A DNA stretch of 39,809 nt from assembly GCA_014871665.1 (NCBI GenBank), contig WGSL01000012.1:1-39809 (forward strand), written 5' to 3'. Below are positions 1 through 7,251 of the stretch, in pieces; position 1 is the first letter of the stretch, and the number at the start of each line of letters is the position of its first letter. Below the pieces are notes generated by a model that saw only the letters and a program-made list of their open reading frames with translations, was not told where the DNA came from and made no database searches. Source of the stretch: Collinsella sp. Lineage in GTDB: Bacteria > Actinomycetota > Coriobacteriia > Coriobacteriales > Coriobacteriaceae. The position numbers and the translations under genes are program-made.

Positions 1-786
1 CTCACAGATTGTGCGGTCCATGAATCTCAGCGACCCCGCCATGCCCTTCTGAGTTCCCGCATGGACAGCCACGTCAATGAAGAGCTTGGGATAGAACTGC
101 TGAGGGTAGGTGCCCACAACTAGGAGTCCAGCCTTGGTGACATTGCCCTGGGAATCAAGGATATTTAGGCGCTCCAGCTTCGTTTGTTTGTCCGGCGCGC
201 CGCGCATTGCCCGGGGCGTCAACGAGAAAGCCCGATCTATCGTACGGTCGACCAGCGTCTCGTCGAGATCGTCCGCGCCCGCACCCGCCACCGCGTCGCG
301 ATCGCTCGGAGTCGCTCGACCGCATGACGCCAATGCGAGCACCTCGGTCGATGAAAGCGGCACATCTTTGTCATCGATGCGCTTGTAGCTGCCGCCCTGG
401 GCGCCCCGCTCTATGACATAGCAGGGCTTGCTCGACGGATCGAGCTCCTCAATCGTAATGACGAGAACGATGACGCCCTGAAGCTCCACTCGCTCGATCG
501 TGTATTTGGGCGGATTGGCCAGCTTTCCTCGACCGCCCGCATCACCCATGCCTGACACAAACTGGTTGAGCACTTTCTCGGTCTCGAAGTTCTCAACCGG
601 GACAAAACCTGCGCGCTCACTCACTCCGAGCACGATGATTCCGCCGGCAGTGTTCGCGAATGCGCTCACCGTTTCCCACACGTCGCGGGAAAGCGTCGTG
701 GCGCTCTCCTTGACCTCGACGTTAAGATCGTCCGAGCCCATGCGCCTTAAAGACTCGAGCAGACCGGTCAGTTCGTTTTCGTTCAT
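1..786 (-). CDS. AlbA_2 (Schlafen-type) ATP-binding protein, 3' end cut by window
   Basis: Open frame of 262 codons from ATG at 786 to the left edge with no stop, so the C-terminus lies outside the window. A Shine-Dalgarno AAAGGA sits 7 nt before the ATG. The N-terminal half reads as an AlbA_2 domain (the old 'divergent AAA-4' region of COG2865): an early acidic stretch (LNVEVKESA), then 'SAFANTAGGIIVLGV', a beta hairpin, and 'GGSYKRIDDKDVPLSSTEV' near residue 125. Full-length relatives are usually 400-550 residues with a C-terminal GHKL-like or winged-helix part; that part is not visible here. Family members are nucleic-acid-binding or regulatory proteins of mostly unknown role, sometimes near defence or toxin-antitoxin genes. 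The promoter region is unusually rich in TATCTCTC repeats, which suggests self-regulation. Family assignment is firm; function is not. Confidence 0.85.
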   Translation of the reverse strand, partial: MNENELTGLLESLRRMGSDDLNVEVKESATTLSRDVWETVSAFANTAGGIIVLGVSERAGFVPVENFETEKVLNQFVSGMGDAGGRGKLANPPKYTIERVELQGVIVLVITIEELDPSSKPCYVIERGAQGGSYKRIDDKDVPLSSTEVLALASCGRATPSDRDAVAGAGADDLDETLVDRTIDRAFSLTPRAMRGAPDKQTKLERLNILDSQGNVTKAGLLVVGTYPQQFYPKLFIDVAVHAGTQKGMAGSLRFMDRTICE

Positions 787-848
787 CTGCACGTCCTTTC
801 GCTTGGTTCTGCGAAGAATGCCGCGAATGGATTTCCCTCGTCTCTTAG

Positions 849-919
849 TTATCTCTCGTAATTATCTCTCATCTATCTCTCTATCTCTCAGCTTAGAGAT
901 AAGAGATAGATAGAGATGG
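849..919. repeat. TATCTCTC repeat cluster 1 (iteron-like)
   Basis: Four direct copies of TATCTCTC begin at 850, 863, 874 and 882. They are followed by three units in the opposite orientation (AGAGATA at 895 and 902, AGAGATG at 912), so the cluster can fold back on itself. It lies in the 5' leader of the AlbA_2 gene, downstream of its candidate promoter. Confidence 0.75.
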
Positions 920-939
920 AATGTCTACCATTTGCTTCA

Positions 940-967
940 TTTATACATATTTTTGCTGGTAGAACAA
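940..967 (-). promoter_or_regulatory. Candidate promoter of the AlbA_2 gene
   Basis: On the minus strand a -35-like TTGTTC (962-967) is followed after 16 bp by a -10-like TATAAA (940-945). It lies in an AT-rich patch between two clusters of TATCTCTC repeats. Just upstream (970-986) is a small palindrome with arms GGTATT/AATACC. The placement is plausible but unproven. Confidence 0.35.
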
Positions 968-1013
968 TCGGTATTGAGATAATACCATGATTGCTTGTCT
1001 CTTTGCTGCTCAG

Positions 1014-1084
1014 TTATCTCTCATATTTATCTCTCGTCTTTCTGTTATCTCTCGTATTAGAGATGAGTGAGAGATGAGAGATAC
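1014..1084. repeat. TATCTCTC repeat cluster 2 (iteron-like)
   Basis: This is a second cluster with the same design as the one at 849-919. Direct TATCTCTC copies begin at 1015, 1028 and 1046; opposite-strand units follow (AGAGATG at 1059, and a GAGAGATGAGAGATA block at 1070-1084). It lies upstream of the candidate AlbA_2 promoter, so the two clusters bracket that promoter. Confidence 0.75.
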
Positions 1085-1092
1085 GCGAGTGA

Positions 1093-1275
1093 TGGACGAG
1101 CGAGGATTTTCGGACGGTCGGATATCGAGAGTGGATATTTGGACGGTTTTTGGGGCTTTTGCGGCAAATTCCGTCCAAATATCCACTCTCGTTCGATAGG
1201 TATCCGGAAATCCTCGCTCGTCCGTCCGAATATCCACTCTCGTTTGGCGAGTGTCCAATTATCCACGCTCGTGCG
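1093..1275. repeat. Nested inverted repeat built from a TATCCACTCTCG unit
   Basis: A perfect 21-bp inverted repeat (1126-1146 and 1171-1191) encloses a 24-nt loop. Outside it a second pair of arms (1093-1113 and 1203-1223) matches with one mismatch, so about 130 nt can form one long, interrupted hairpin. The core unit, roughly GTCCRAATATCCACTCTCG, recurs at 1173, 1224 and, diverged, at 1253. A related unit occurs near 13050, upstream of recQ. No coding potential is apparent. The stretch 787-1407 holds only this element, the two TATCTCTC clusters and flanking promoter DNA. Confidence 0.7.
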
Positions 1276-1407
1276 GCGGGCACGCGGGACCTATGCCCAA
1301 TCCGGCTGCATCGTCTTCAGTTCGCCGCAGAGCCGCGGCCCCATATGGGTATACTCTCGAGGATTCGACTCGATTCGCCCCCGCTGGGGCGTCAAAGGAG
1401 ACTGCAT

Positions 1408-4400
1408 ATGCCCACCACCTCAACCGACCCGCGCGCCGCTGCTGCCGCGCTGCTGGTACCCGGTACCATCTGCCACGGTTTTGCCGTCGAGCGCTGCGAG
1501 ACCGTGCCCGAGCTCGATTCAGACGCCTACGTGCTGCGCCACACTGCCTCGGGCGCTCACCTGCTGTACCTGGCGTGCGACGACGAAAACAAGGCCTTTG
1601 CCATTGGCTTTAAGACGCCGCCGGCCGATTCCACCGGCGTGTTCCATATTCTTGAGCACTCAGTGCTGTGCGGGTCGGCCAAGTTTCCCGTCAAGGAGCC
1701 GTTTGTCGACCTGATTAAGAGCTCCATGCAGACGTTCCTCAACGCCATGACCTACCCCGACAAGACCATCTACCCCGTTGCCACCACCAACGAGCAGGAT
1801 CTGTACAACCTGATGGACGTGTACCTGGACGCGGTGTTCAACCCGGCCATCTATACCAAGCCGACCATTTTTGAGCAGGAGGGCTGGCACTACGAGCTGG
1901 ACCTGCCGCAGGGCGCCGAAGGCGAGGGCGACGGCAGCGCCGCCAGACTGCGCGAGGGCACGCTGCGCTATAACGGCGTGGTGTTCAACGAGATGAAGGG
2001 TGCGCTGTCCGATCCCATGAGCGTGTTGGACGACGCCGTCAACGCCGCGCTCTATCCCGACACCGCCTATGCGCACGAAAGCGGTGGCGACCCGCGCGCG
2101 ATTCCCGCGCTCACCTACGAGCAGTTCCTGGACACGCACGCGCGCCACTACAATCCTTCCAACTCCTACATCACGCTTTACGGCGACCTGGACGTGGACC
2201 GCGCCCTGGCCTTTTTGGACGAGCGCTATCTGTCGCAGCCGAGTGCCGCGAGCCGCCGCATGGACGCAGCCGTTGCCGCCGGCGAGAATCCGTCCACGCT
2301 GGCGCCCAATCCGCTGGGCGTGCAGGCGCCCGTGACCTGCGAGTACAAGCGCATCGAGATGGCTACCACGCCCGAGAACGCCCTGGTGGGCCTGGGCCTT
2401 GTGCTGAGCAGCGCGCTCGACCGCAAGCGCACGATCGCAGCGGATATCCTGTTCGAGGCGCTGCTGGGCTCCAACGAAGCGCCGGTTAAGAAGGCCATTC
2501 TGTCCGCCGGCCTGGGCGGCAACGTGGCGAGCTACACCGCGGCCGAGAGCCTGCAGCCCTACGAGCTCATCATGCTGCAAAACGCGCAGCCCGGCGTGGC
2601 GCGCGAGCTGCGCCGCGTGTTCCAGGACGCCTGCCGCGACCTATGCGAGCATGGCGTTCCGCGCGAGCGCCTGGAAGCCATCATCAGCAGCAACGAATAC
2701 GACCTGCGCCAGCGCGACTACGGTATCGCCGACGGCGTGGCCATTGCGTGCGACGCGCTGAGCACCTGGCTCTACGATGACGACGCCGCGACGCTGGCGC
2801 TCAAGTACGGCCCGGTGTACGAGGAGCTGCGTGGCGAGCTGGACGGCAGCTATTTTGAGGACCTGCTGCGCGAACTGGTGCTGCAGAACGATCACATGGC
2901 ACTGGTCGAGCTGGTGCCGGTGGACGCCACCGAGGGTTCGGAGGGTGCCGAGGCCGCCGAGCTGGCAGCCAAGCGGGACGCCATGACCGATGCCGAGCTG
3001 GCCGACGTGGTCGAGCGCACGGCAGCACTGCGTGCCGCACAGGAGGCGGAAGACACACCCGAGGCCAAGGCCACACTGCCGCGTCTGCGCGTGTCCGACA
3101 TTGGCGAGGCGCGCCCCGAGCCGCCGCTAGTCGTGGACACGACCGCGCCCATCCCCTGCCTGCGCCACGGCATCCCCACCAATCGTCTGGCCTACGCCAT
3201 GCAGTATTTCGACCTGAGCTGCGTCGCGTTTGAGGATCTGCCCTATGTGACGCTGCTCTGCCGCCTGCTCAAGCAGCTGCCCACACGCGAGCATTCGGCC
3301 GAGGAGCTCGACAATTTACTTGCCGGCAAACTGGGCTTTTTGAGCTTTACGACCGAGGTCATGACGCAGCCCGACGTGGACGGCGTGCGCCCCTACCTGC
3401 TGGTGAGCGCCGGTGCCCTGTCCGAAAAGATCGACGCGCTGGCGAGCCTGCCGCGCGAGGTGTGGTCGAGCACGCTGTTGCTCGATGCTGACGCCGACCG
3501 CGTGCGCGACGTGCTCACGCAGATTCGCATTGGGCTTGAGCAGGGCTTTATCAACAACGGCCACTCGGCGGCGCTCGGTCGCGCGATGAGCTACAGCTCG
3601 CCTTCGGCCGTGGTGCGCGAGCAGCTTTCGGGCGTGGACTTCTACCTGTTCCTGCGCGATCTGCTCGAGCACTTTGACGAGCGCCTGGACGGTCTGCGTG
3701 CCAAGCTTGCCGAGCTGGCAGACCGCATCTTTGTGGCCGATGGCTGCCTGGCGAGCTTTACCGGCAGCGACGAGGACTTCAATTCGTACTGGGATGCCGC
3801 GGGCGACCTGGGGCTTGGCGCGGGCGACGGCGCCGATGCCGGCCGCAACGCGCTCGTGGTGCCGGAGCCGCGCGACCGTCACGAGGCTTTCGTCATCCCC
3901 AGCGACATCTGCTTTGCGGCGCGCGCGTGCGATCCGCGCCGTCTGGGCATTGACGTGACGGGCGCCTGGGCGGTTGCCGCCAACGCGCTCTCCTACGACT
4001 ACCTGTGGAACGAGATTCGCGTGAAGGGCGGTGCGTACGGCTGCGGATTCCGCGCAGCCGGCGAGCGTCAGACGGCGTTCTACACCTACCGCGACCCGGC
4101 GATCGATCCTTCGATTGAGCGCGTGGAGCGCGCGGGTGCATGGCTTGGCAGCTTTGGGCCCGACGAGGCCGCCTTTGAGGGCTTTATCGTGAGCTGCGTG
4201 AGCGGCATGGACGCACCGGTGAAGCCGTACGCGCTCACCAAGCGCCGCAACACGACCTACCTGGCCGGGCTCGATCCGCACGCACGCGAGGAGCGCCGCG
4301 CCCAGATGCTCGCCGCCACGCCCGGTGAGCTCCGCTCGCTCGGCGCCGACGTGACGCGCATCGCAGCCGAGTCGCCCACCTGCGTCTTTGGCGGCCGCGA

Positions 4401-4452
4401 AGTCATCGCCAAGAGCAACGCCGACTTTAACGTCGTCGACCTGATGGGCTAA
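1408..4452 (+). CDS. M16C-family zinc metallopeptidase (PreP/falcilysin-like)
   Basis: A 1014-residue protein of the insulinase M16C type, which degrades short unstructured peptides inside a closed two-half chamber. The inverted zinc motif HxxEH is present as H80-I-L-E83-H84, followed by SVLCGS typical of this subfamily. The first M16 half is followed by the linker 'M16C-associated' region and a C-terminal M16-like half with 'RVKGGAYGCGF' (the substrate-binding R/Y region). Length matches the family (about 970-1020). The frame is open upstream to 1150, but the start at 1408 is chosen because AAAGGAG lies 7 nt before it and the upstream part is repeat DNA. A -10-like TATACT is at 1350-1355. 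No signal peptide, so a cytoplasmic peptide scavenger is likely. A terminator follows 8 nt after the stop. Confidence 0.93.
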   Translation: MPTTSTDPRAAAAALLVPGTICHGFAVERCETVPELDSDAYVLRHTASGAHLLYLACDDENKAFAIGFKTPPADSTGVFHILEHSVLCGSAKFPVKEPFVDLIKSSMQTFLNAMTYPDKTIYPVATTNEQDLYNLMDVYLDAVFNPAIYTKPTIFEQEGWHYELDLPQGAEGEGDGSAARLREGTLRYNGVVFNEMKGALSDPMSVLDDAVNAALYPDTAYAHESGGDPRAIPALTYEQFLDTHARHYNPSNSYITLYGDLDVDRALAFLDERYLSQPSAASRRMDAAVAAGENPSTLAPNPLGVQAPVTCEYKRIEMATTPENALVGLGLVLSSALDRKRTIAADILFEALLGSNEAPVKKAILSAGLGGNVASYTAAESLQPYELIMLQNAQPGVARELRRVFQDACRDLCEHGVPRERLEAIISSNEYDLRQRDYGIADGVAIACDALSTWLYDDDAATLALKYGPVYEELRGELDGSYFEDLLRELVLQNDHMALVELVPVDATEGSEGAEAAELAAKRDAMTDAELADVVERTAALRAAQEAEDTPEAKATLPRLRVSDIGEARPEPPLVVDTTAPIPCLRHGIPTNRLAYAMQYFDLSCVAFEDLPYVTLLCRLLKQLPTREHSAEELDNLLAGKLGFLSFTTEVMTQPDVDGVRPYLLVSAGALSEKIDALASLPREVWSSTLLLDADADRVRDVLTQIRIGLEQGFINNGHSAALGRAMSYSSPSAVVREQLSGVDFYLFLRDLLEHFDERLDGLRAKLAELADRIFVADGCLASFTGSDEDFNSYWDAAGDLGLGAGDGADAGRNALVVPEPRDRHEAFVIPSDICFAARACDPRRLGIDVTGAWAVAANALSYDYLWNEIRVKGGAYGCGFRAAGERQTAFYTYRDPAIDPSIERVERAGAWLGSFGPDEAAFEGFIVSCVSGMDAPVKPYALTKRRNTTYLAGLDPHAREERRAQMLAATPGELRSLGADVTRIAAESPTCVFGGREVIAKSNADFNVVDLMG

Positions 4453-4460
4453 CGCACGGC

Positions 4461-4502
4461 AAAGGTAGATTTTTGGGACATGTCTGAAAATCTACCTTTT
4501 TT
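4461..4502 (+). terminator. Intrinsic terminator of the M16C peptidase gene
   Basis: A 14-bp perfect stem (AAAGGTAGATTTTT type; arms 4461-4474 and 4487-4500) closes a 12-nt loop and ends in a run of T. Because the stem also starts with a run of A it can act in both directions. Confidence 0.85.
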
Positions 4503-4533
4503 CTGCGGTTTGAGCGGGGTGGCGCAGCCCACC

Positions 4534-4610
4534 GCGGCGGTTTGTCTCAATCTGCAACATCTAGGTCCAATTTTGCCGAGTTACTGTTACAGATTGAGAC
4601 AAACCGCCGC
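4534..4610. repeat. 21-bp perfect inverted repeat in intergenic region
   Basis: The arms 4534-4554 and 4590-4610 are perfectly complementary (core GGTTTGTCTCAATCTG) and enclose a 35-nt loop. There is no T-run, so a simple terminator is unlikely. The region 4453-4768 otherwise holds the peptidase terminator and the hicAB promoter. Confidence 0.7.
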
Positions 4611-4672
4611 AGACGCCCACTCCACAGCACAGACCACCACAAAGGTGCCTGTCTCCTTCCTCAGTTGTGATT

Positions 4673-4708
4673 CGAACACTTGTTCTATACGCACACATGT
4701 TCTATAGT
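4673..4708 (+). promoter_or_regulatory. hicAB promoter with LexA-like SOS box over the -35
   Basis: A -35-like TTGTTC (4680-4685) and a -10-like TATAGT (4703-4708) are separated by 17 bp. CGAACACTTGTTCT (4673-4686) overlaps the -35; it keeps the GAAC-N4-GTTC core of Gram-positive and actinobacterial LexA boxes. A second GTTCTATA half-repeat lies at 4699-4706. Regulation by LexA is inferred from the motif only. Confidence 0.5.
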
Positions 4709-4733
4709 AGAGGTGCTTGCATCAAACTGAAAT

Positions 4734-4754
4734 TGCAACTAGAATATAGTTGCA
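4734..4754. promoter_or_regulatory. Palindromic operator candidate for HicB
   Basis: TGCAACT (4734-4740) and AGTTGCA (4748-4754) form a 7-bp dyad with a 7-bp AT-rich spacer, between the -10 and the hicA start. HicB antitoxins with ribbon-helix-helix domains usually bind such dyads to autorepress. Confidence 0.5.
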
Positions 4755-4768
4755 GAATGTGAGGCGGG

Positions 4769-5032
4769 ATGACTCGATCCGATAAACTCATCGCCCAGCT
4801 GCTTAGCTGTCCTTCAACGTATAGATTCGCTGACTTTCTTAAAGTTATGGCTTCATATGGCTTTGAAATGGACCGCAAAGGCAAGACATCCGGATCGCGC
4901 GTTCGCTTCTACAGGCCATCAGATGGCAGGATGTTCGTAATGCACGCGCCTCATCCATCTGACGAATTGACAGCGGGGACCATTCGAAACATCGTTCGCT
5001 TTCTGCAAGATGTCGGAGGTAGTCATGAGTAA
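4769..5032 (+). CDS. hicA: HicA-family toxin (mRNA interferase)
   Basis: An 87-residue protein with the small double-stranded-RNA-binding-like fold of HicA toxins, which cleave or block mRNA. Recognisable blocks are 'FADFLKVMASYGFEMDR', 'GSRVRFYRPSDGRMFVMHAPHPSDELTAGTIRNIVRFL'; this is the GSRVxF...HxPHP subgroup, in which the His residues near position 60 take the catalytic place. The start at 4769 has GAGG 5 nt upstream. The stop overlaps the hicB start by 8 nt, the usual toxin-first hic order. The gene appears intact, so the pair is probably functional. Base composition is more AT-rich than the neighbours, in keeping with horizontal mobility of such modules. Confidence 0.88.
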   Translation: MTRSDKLIAQLLSCPSTYRFADFLKVMASYGFEMDRKGKTSGSRVRFYRPSDGRMFVMHAPHPSDELTAGTIRNIVRFLQDVGGSHE

Positions 5033-5354
5033 CGTTTTGGCATACAAGGGTTATTTCGCCCCGGTCGAGTTCGATGCCGAACAGCATGTGCTAACAGGTA
5101 TGGTCGCCGGCATTAGGGACGCAATCGTATTTGAAGGCTCCACGGCTGAAGAAGTGGAGCAATGCTTCCACGACGCCGTCGACGATTACCTTGAGTTTTG
5201 CGCCGAGAAGGGCAAGGAACCCGAGCGGGCTTTTAAGGGCTCGTTCAACGTAAGAACGGGCTCTGAGCTCCACAAGCAAGCAGCGCTGGCAGCGGCAAAG
5301 AAGGGTGAGTCACTCAATAAGTTTGTGACTGAAGCGATCGCTGCGGCGCTGTGA
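5025..5354 (+). CDS. hicB: HicB-family antitoxin
   Basis: A 109-residue protein: an N-terminal partly degraded RNase H-like HicB domain (GYFAPVEFDAEQHVLTGMVAGIRDAIVFEGSTAEE split over residues 6-45, then 'FHDAVDDYLEFCAEKGKEPE') and a C-terminal ribbon-helix-helix segment (about 70-109, 'LHKQAALAAAKKGESLNKFV') for DNA binding. ATG at 5025 is preferred over an in-frame ATG at 5010 because GGAGG lies 6 nt before 5025. The gene overlaps hicA by 8 nt, so the two are translated together. HicB neutralises HicA and, with it, probably represses the promoter through the dyad at 4734-4754. Confidence 0.88.
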   Translation: MSNVLAYKGYFAPVEFDAEQHVLTGMVAGIRDAIVFEGSTAEEVEQCFHDAVDDYLEFCAEKGKEPERAFKGSFNVRTGSELHKQAALAAAKKGESLNKFVTEAIAAAL

Positions 5355-5373
5355 AGCCAACGTCGAGTCGAAC

Positions 5374-5400
5374 CCGCCACAAAGGGCGCCTTTGTGGCGG
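5374..5400 (+). terminator. Strong hairpin after hicB
   Basis: A 12-bp stem (CCGCCACAAAGG paired with its complement) with a 3-nt loop follows the hicB stop by 20 nt. Flanking AACGTCGA/TTCGACGTT can extend it. Only a short T-run (GTTTG) follows, so termination efficiency is uncertain. Confidence 0.6.
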
Positions 5401-5412
5401 CTTCGACGTTTG

Positions 5413-5459
5413 CCCAGATAAAACCTGCCAAAATAAACCTGTCCCTTTTTGGTAGGTTT
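5413..5459 (+). repeat. Dispersed hairpin element, copy a (CCTRCCAAAA type)
   Basis: The sequence CCCAGATAAAACCTGCCAAA, then an AAACCTGTCCC loop, then TTTTTGGTAGG forms a hairpin. The same element occurs at 14091-14134, 16223-16267 and 23728-23762. Here it ends immediately before the ribosome binding region of the formyl-THF cyclo-ligase gene. Confidence 0.7.
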
Positions 5460-5475
5460 GGGAGAGAGGGCCGGG

Positions 5476-6072
5476 ATGGACAAGGCTGAGTTGCGGCGGG
5501 CGGTGATTGCTCGGCGCGATGCTCTCGATTTGGATGTGCGGGCGGCGAAGTCTGCTGATATCTGTGCGCGGCTGGTTGAGCTGCTGGGCCGCTTGGATGC
5601 CGCGGCGCCGCGCACCGTTGCCGTCTATGCCGCGATGGGTTCCGAGGCAGACCCTGCCGCGCTTGCCGTTGCGGCCGCCGTGCGCGGCTGGCGCGTAGCC
5701 TATCCGTGCATGCTCTCGGCAATTGATGCCGCAGCTTGTGGCCAGCGCATGTGCATGCGGGCAGTTGCCGCCGACGATGCGTCCGCGGCTCCGTTTATCG
5801 CCCACCCCACGCGGGCCTTCGCGGCCACGGACATCGACAGCGACCGCTTCCCCATCATGCCTGCCGAAGCTCTCGACATGATCGTCGTGCCGCTCGTGGC
5901 CTTCGACCAAACCGGCGCGCGCCTGGGCTACGGCGGCGGTTGTTACGACCGCTACCTGCCTATGCTCTCGCCCGCATGCCAAATCATCGGCATCGCCTTT
6001 GACGAGCAGCACGTCGACCGCGTTCCCACCGACGCTCACGACCTGCCGCTACCCCACATCATCAGCGCCTAA
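5476..6072 (+). CDS. 5-formyltetrahydrofolate cyclo-ligase
   Basis: A 198-residue enzyme that converts 5-formyl-THF to 5,10-methenyl-THF with ATP, returning the stored folate to one-carbon metabolism. The N-terminus 'MDKAELRRAVIARRDAL' with the basic 'R..RD' pattern and the signature 'GARLGYGGGCYDRYL' (about residues 153-167) are characteristic of the MTHFS family; length is normal (about 180-200). ATG at 5476 is chosen because a purine-rich GAGAGAGGG lies 5 nt upstream; an upstream in-frame start at 5449 falls inside the hairpin repeat. The gene converges with metA across a 42-nt gap without an obvious terminator. Confidence 0.93.
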   Translation: MDKAELRRAVIARRDALDLDVRAAKSADICARLVELLGRLDAAAPRTVAVYAAMGSEADPAALAVAAAVRGWRVAYPCMLSAIDAAACGQRMCMRAVAADDASAAPFIAHPTRAFAATDIDSDRFPIMPAEALDMIVVPLVAFDQTGARLGYGGGCYDRYLPMLSPACQIIGIAFDEQHVDRVPTDAHDLPLPHIISA

Positions 6073-6114
6073 TCGCCGCCATATCAGCCACGGCTACAGC
6101 AGTACCATCGCAGC

Positions 6115-7041
6115 CTAGTGCTCCTCGCCGGCGCGGGCCAGGTCGTAGGGCGTGGTCTGGTAGACGTAGTAGTTGAGCCAGTTGGTGTAGAACAGCTGAG
6201 CTTGGCTGCGCCAGACGTTGCGCGGATCGGCGGAGGGGTCGTCGCCCGGGAAGTAATGCGCCGGCACCTGAGGGTTGAGGCCGCGCTTCACGTCGCGCTC
6301 GTACTCCAGGCGCAGCGTGTCGGTATCGTACTCGGGGTGACCAAAGACAAAGAAGCGACGGCTGTCGGTCGACTTGACGATGTACAGGCCCACCTCGTCG
6401 GACACGGCCACGACCTCAAGCTGCGGCTCGGCCTCCACGTCCTCGCGGCGCACGTCGGTGTTGCGCGAATGTACGGCATAGAAGCGGTCGTCAAAGCCGC
6501 GGACCAGCGGGCTTTGCGGCTTCACCAGATAATGCTCGAACACGCCGCTCGCCTTTGCCGGCAGGTCGTACTTCTGGATGCCGTAATGATGGTACAGGCC
6601 GGCCTGCGCGCCCCAACAAATGTGCAGCGTAGAGTGCACGTGCGTGGTGGACCAATCCATGATCTGGCAGAGCTCGGGCCAGTAGTCGACCTCCTCGAAC
6701 GGCATCTGCTCCACCGGCGCGCCCGTGATGATCAGGCCGTCGTAGTGGATGTCGCGGATGTCGTCGAACGTGCGGTAGAACGTCTCCAGGTGGCCGGCGC
6801 TCACGTGCGTGGCCTCGTGCGTTTTCGTGCGCAGCAGGTCCACCTCCACCTGCAGCGGCGTGTTGGAGAGCTTGCGCATGATCTGCGTCTCGGTAGCGAT
6901 TTTGGTGGGCATGAGGTTGAGGATGAGCACGCGCAGCGGACGGATGTCCTGGTGCAGCGCGCGGTACTCGGTCATGACAAAGATGTTCTCGCTCTCGAGC
7001 TGCGCGGCGGCAGGGAGGGCGTCGGGGATGCGAATGGGCAT
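6115..7041 (-). CDS. metA: Homoserine O-acetyltransferase, MetA family
   Basis: A 308-residue MetA-type acyltransferase that activates homoserine for methionine synthesis. Catalytic Cys142 (HICWGAQ), His235 and Glu237 (GHPEYD) and Lys47 are all present at the positions of the characterised enzymes. Residue 111 is Glu (ITGAPVEQM); in this family Glu111 goes with acetyl-CoA and Gly111 with succinyl-CoA, so the product is predicted to be O-acetylhomoserine. ATG at 7041 follows AAGGAG with a 5-nt spacer. No methionine riboswitch is evident in the 210 bp shared with the divergent dehydrogenase gene. No other methionine gene is close, so the gene stands alone. Confidence 0.95.
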   Translation of the reverse strand: MPIRIPDALPAAAQLESENIFVMTEYRALHQDIRPLRVLILNLMPTKIATETQIMRKLSNTPLQVEVDLLRTKTHEATHVSAGHLETFYRTFDDIRDIHYDGLIITGAPVEQMPFEEVDYWPELCQIMDWSTTHVHSTLHICWGAQAGLYHHYGIQKYDLPAKASGVFEHYLVKPQSPLVRGFDDRFYAVHSRNTDVRREDVEAEPQLEVVAVSDEVGLYIVKSTDSRRFFVFGHPEYDTDTLRLEYERDVKRGLNPQVPAHYFPGDDPSADPRNVWRSQAQLFYTNWLNYYVYQTTPYDLARAGEEH

Positions 7042-7251
7042 GAATGCTCCTTACGAGTCAGTTGCAGTTATGGTACAACGACCGGCCCCATCCGCGCGAG
7101 TACATCGCCCGGCGATGCCGTCAGCGGCCCAAATCACTCCAAAAGTAGAGATTAAGGCATGCCCAAAAATCTATGGCGCTTTAGCCTAGCAAAGTGGCAG
7201 CAGGACGCTACAATGGTTCGACGCGAAAAACTCGGCCGAAAGGATACATAT

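Noticed and set aside
849..1084. CRISPR array
   Set aside because: Units are 7-8 bp, irregularly spaced and occur in both orientations; there are no spacers of even length and no cas genes.
1224..1269. DnaA boxes or a replication origin (TTATCCACG)
   Set aside because: Only one near-match to a DnaA box, inside a palindromic repeat, and no dnaA, dnaN or gidA nearby.
1150..1407. N-terminal extension of the M16C peptidase
   Set aside because: It is translated repeat DNA; AAAGGAG just before ATG 1408 and the family N-terminus support the shorter form.
4480..4707. 75-residue plus-strand ORF
   Set aside because: It spans a terminator, a 21-bp inverted repeat and the hicAB promoter, with no ribosome binding site.
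7042..7251. Methionine or SAM riboswitch upstream of metA
   Set aside because: No SAM-I, SAM-II or T-box consensus could be found in the leader.
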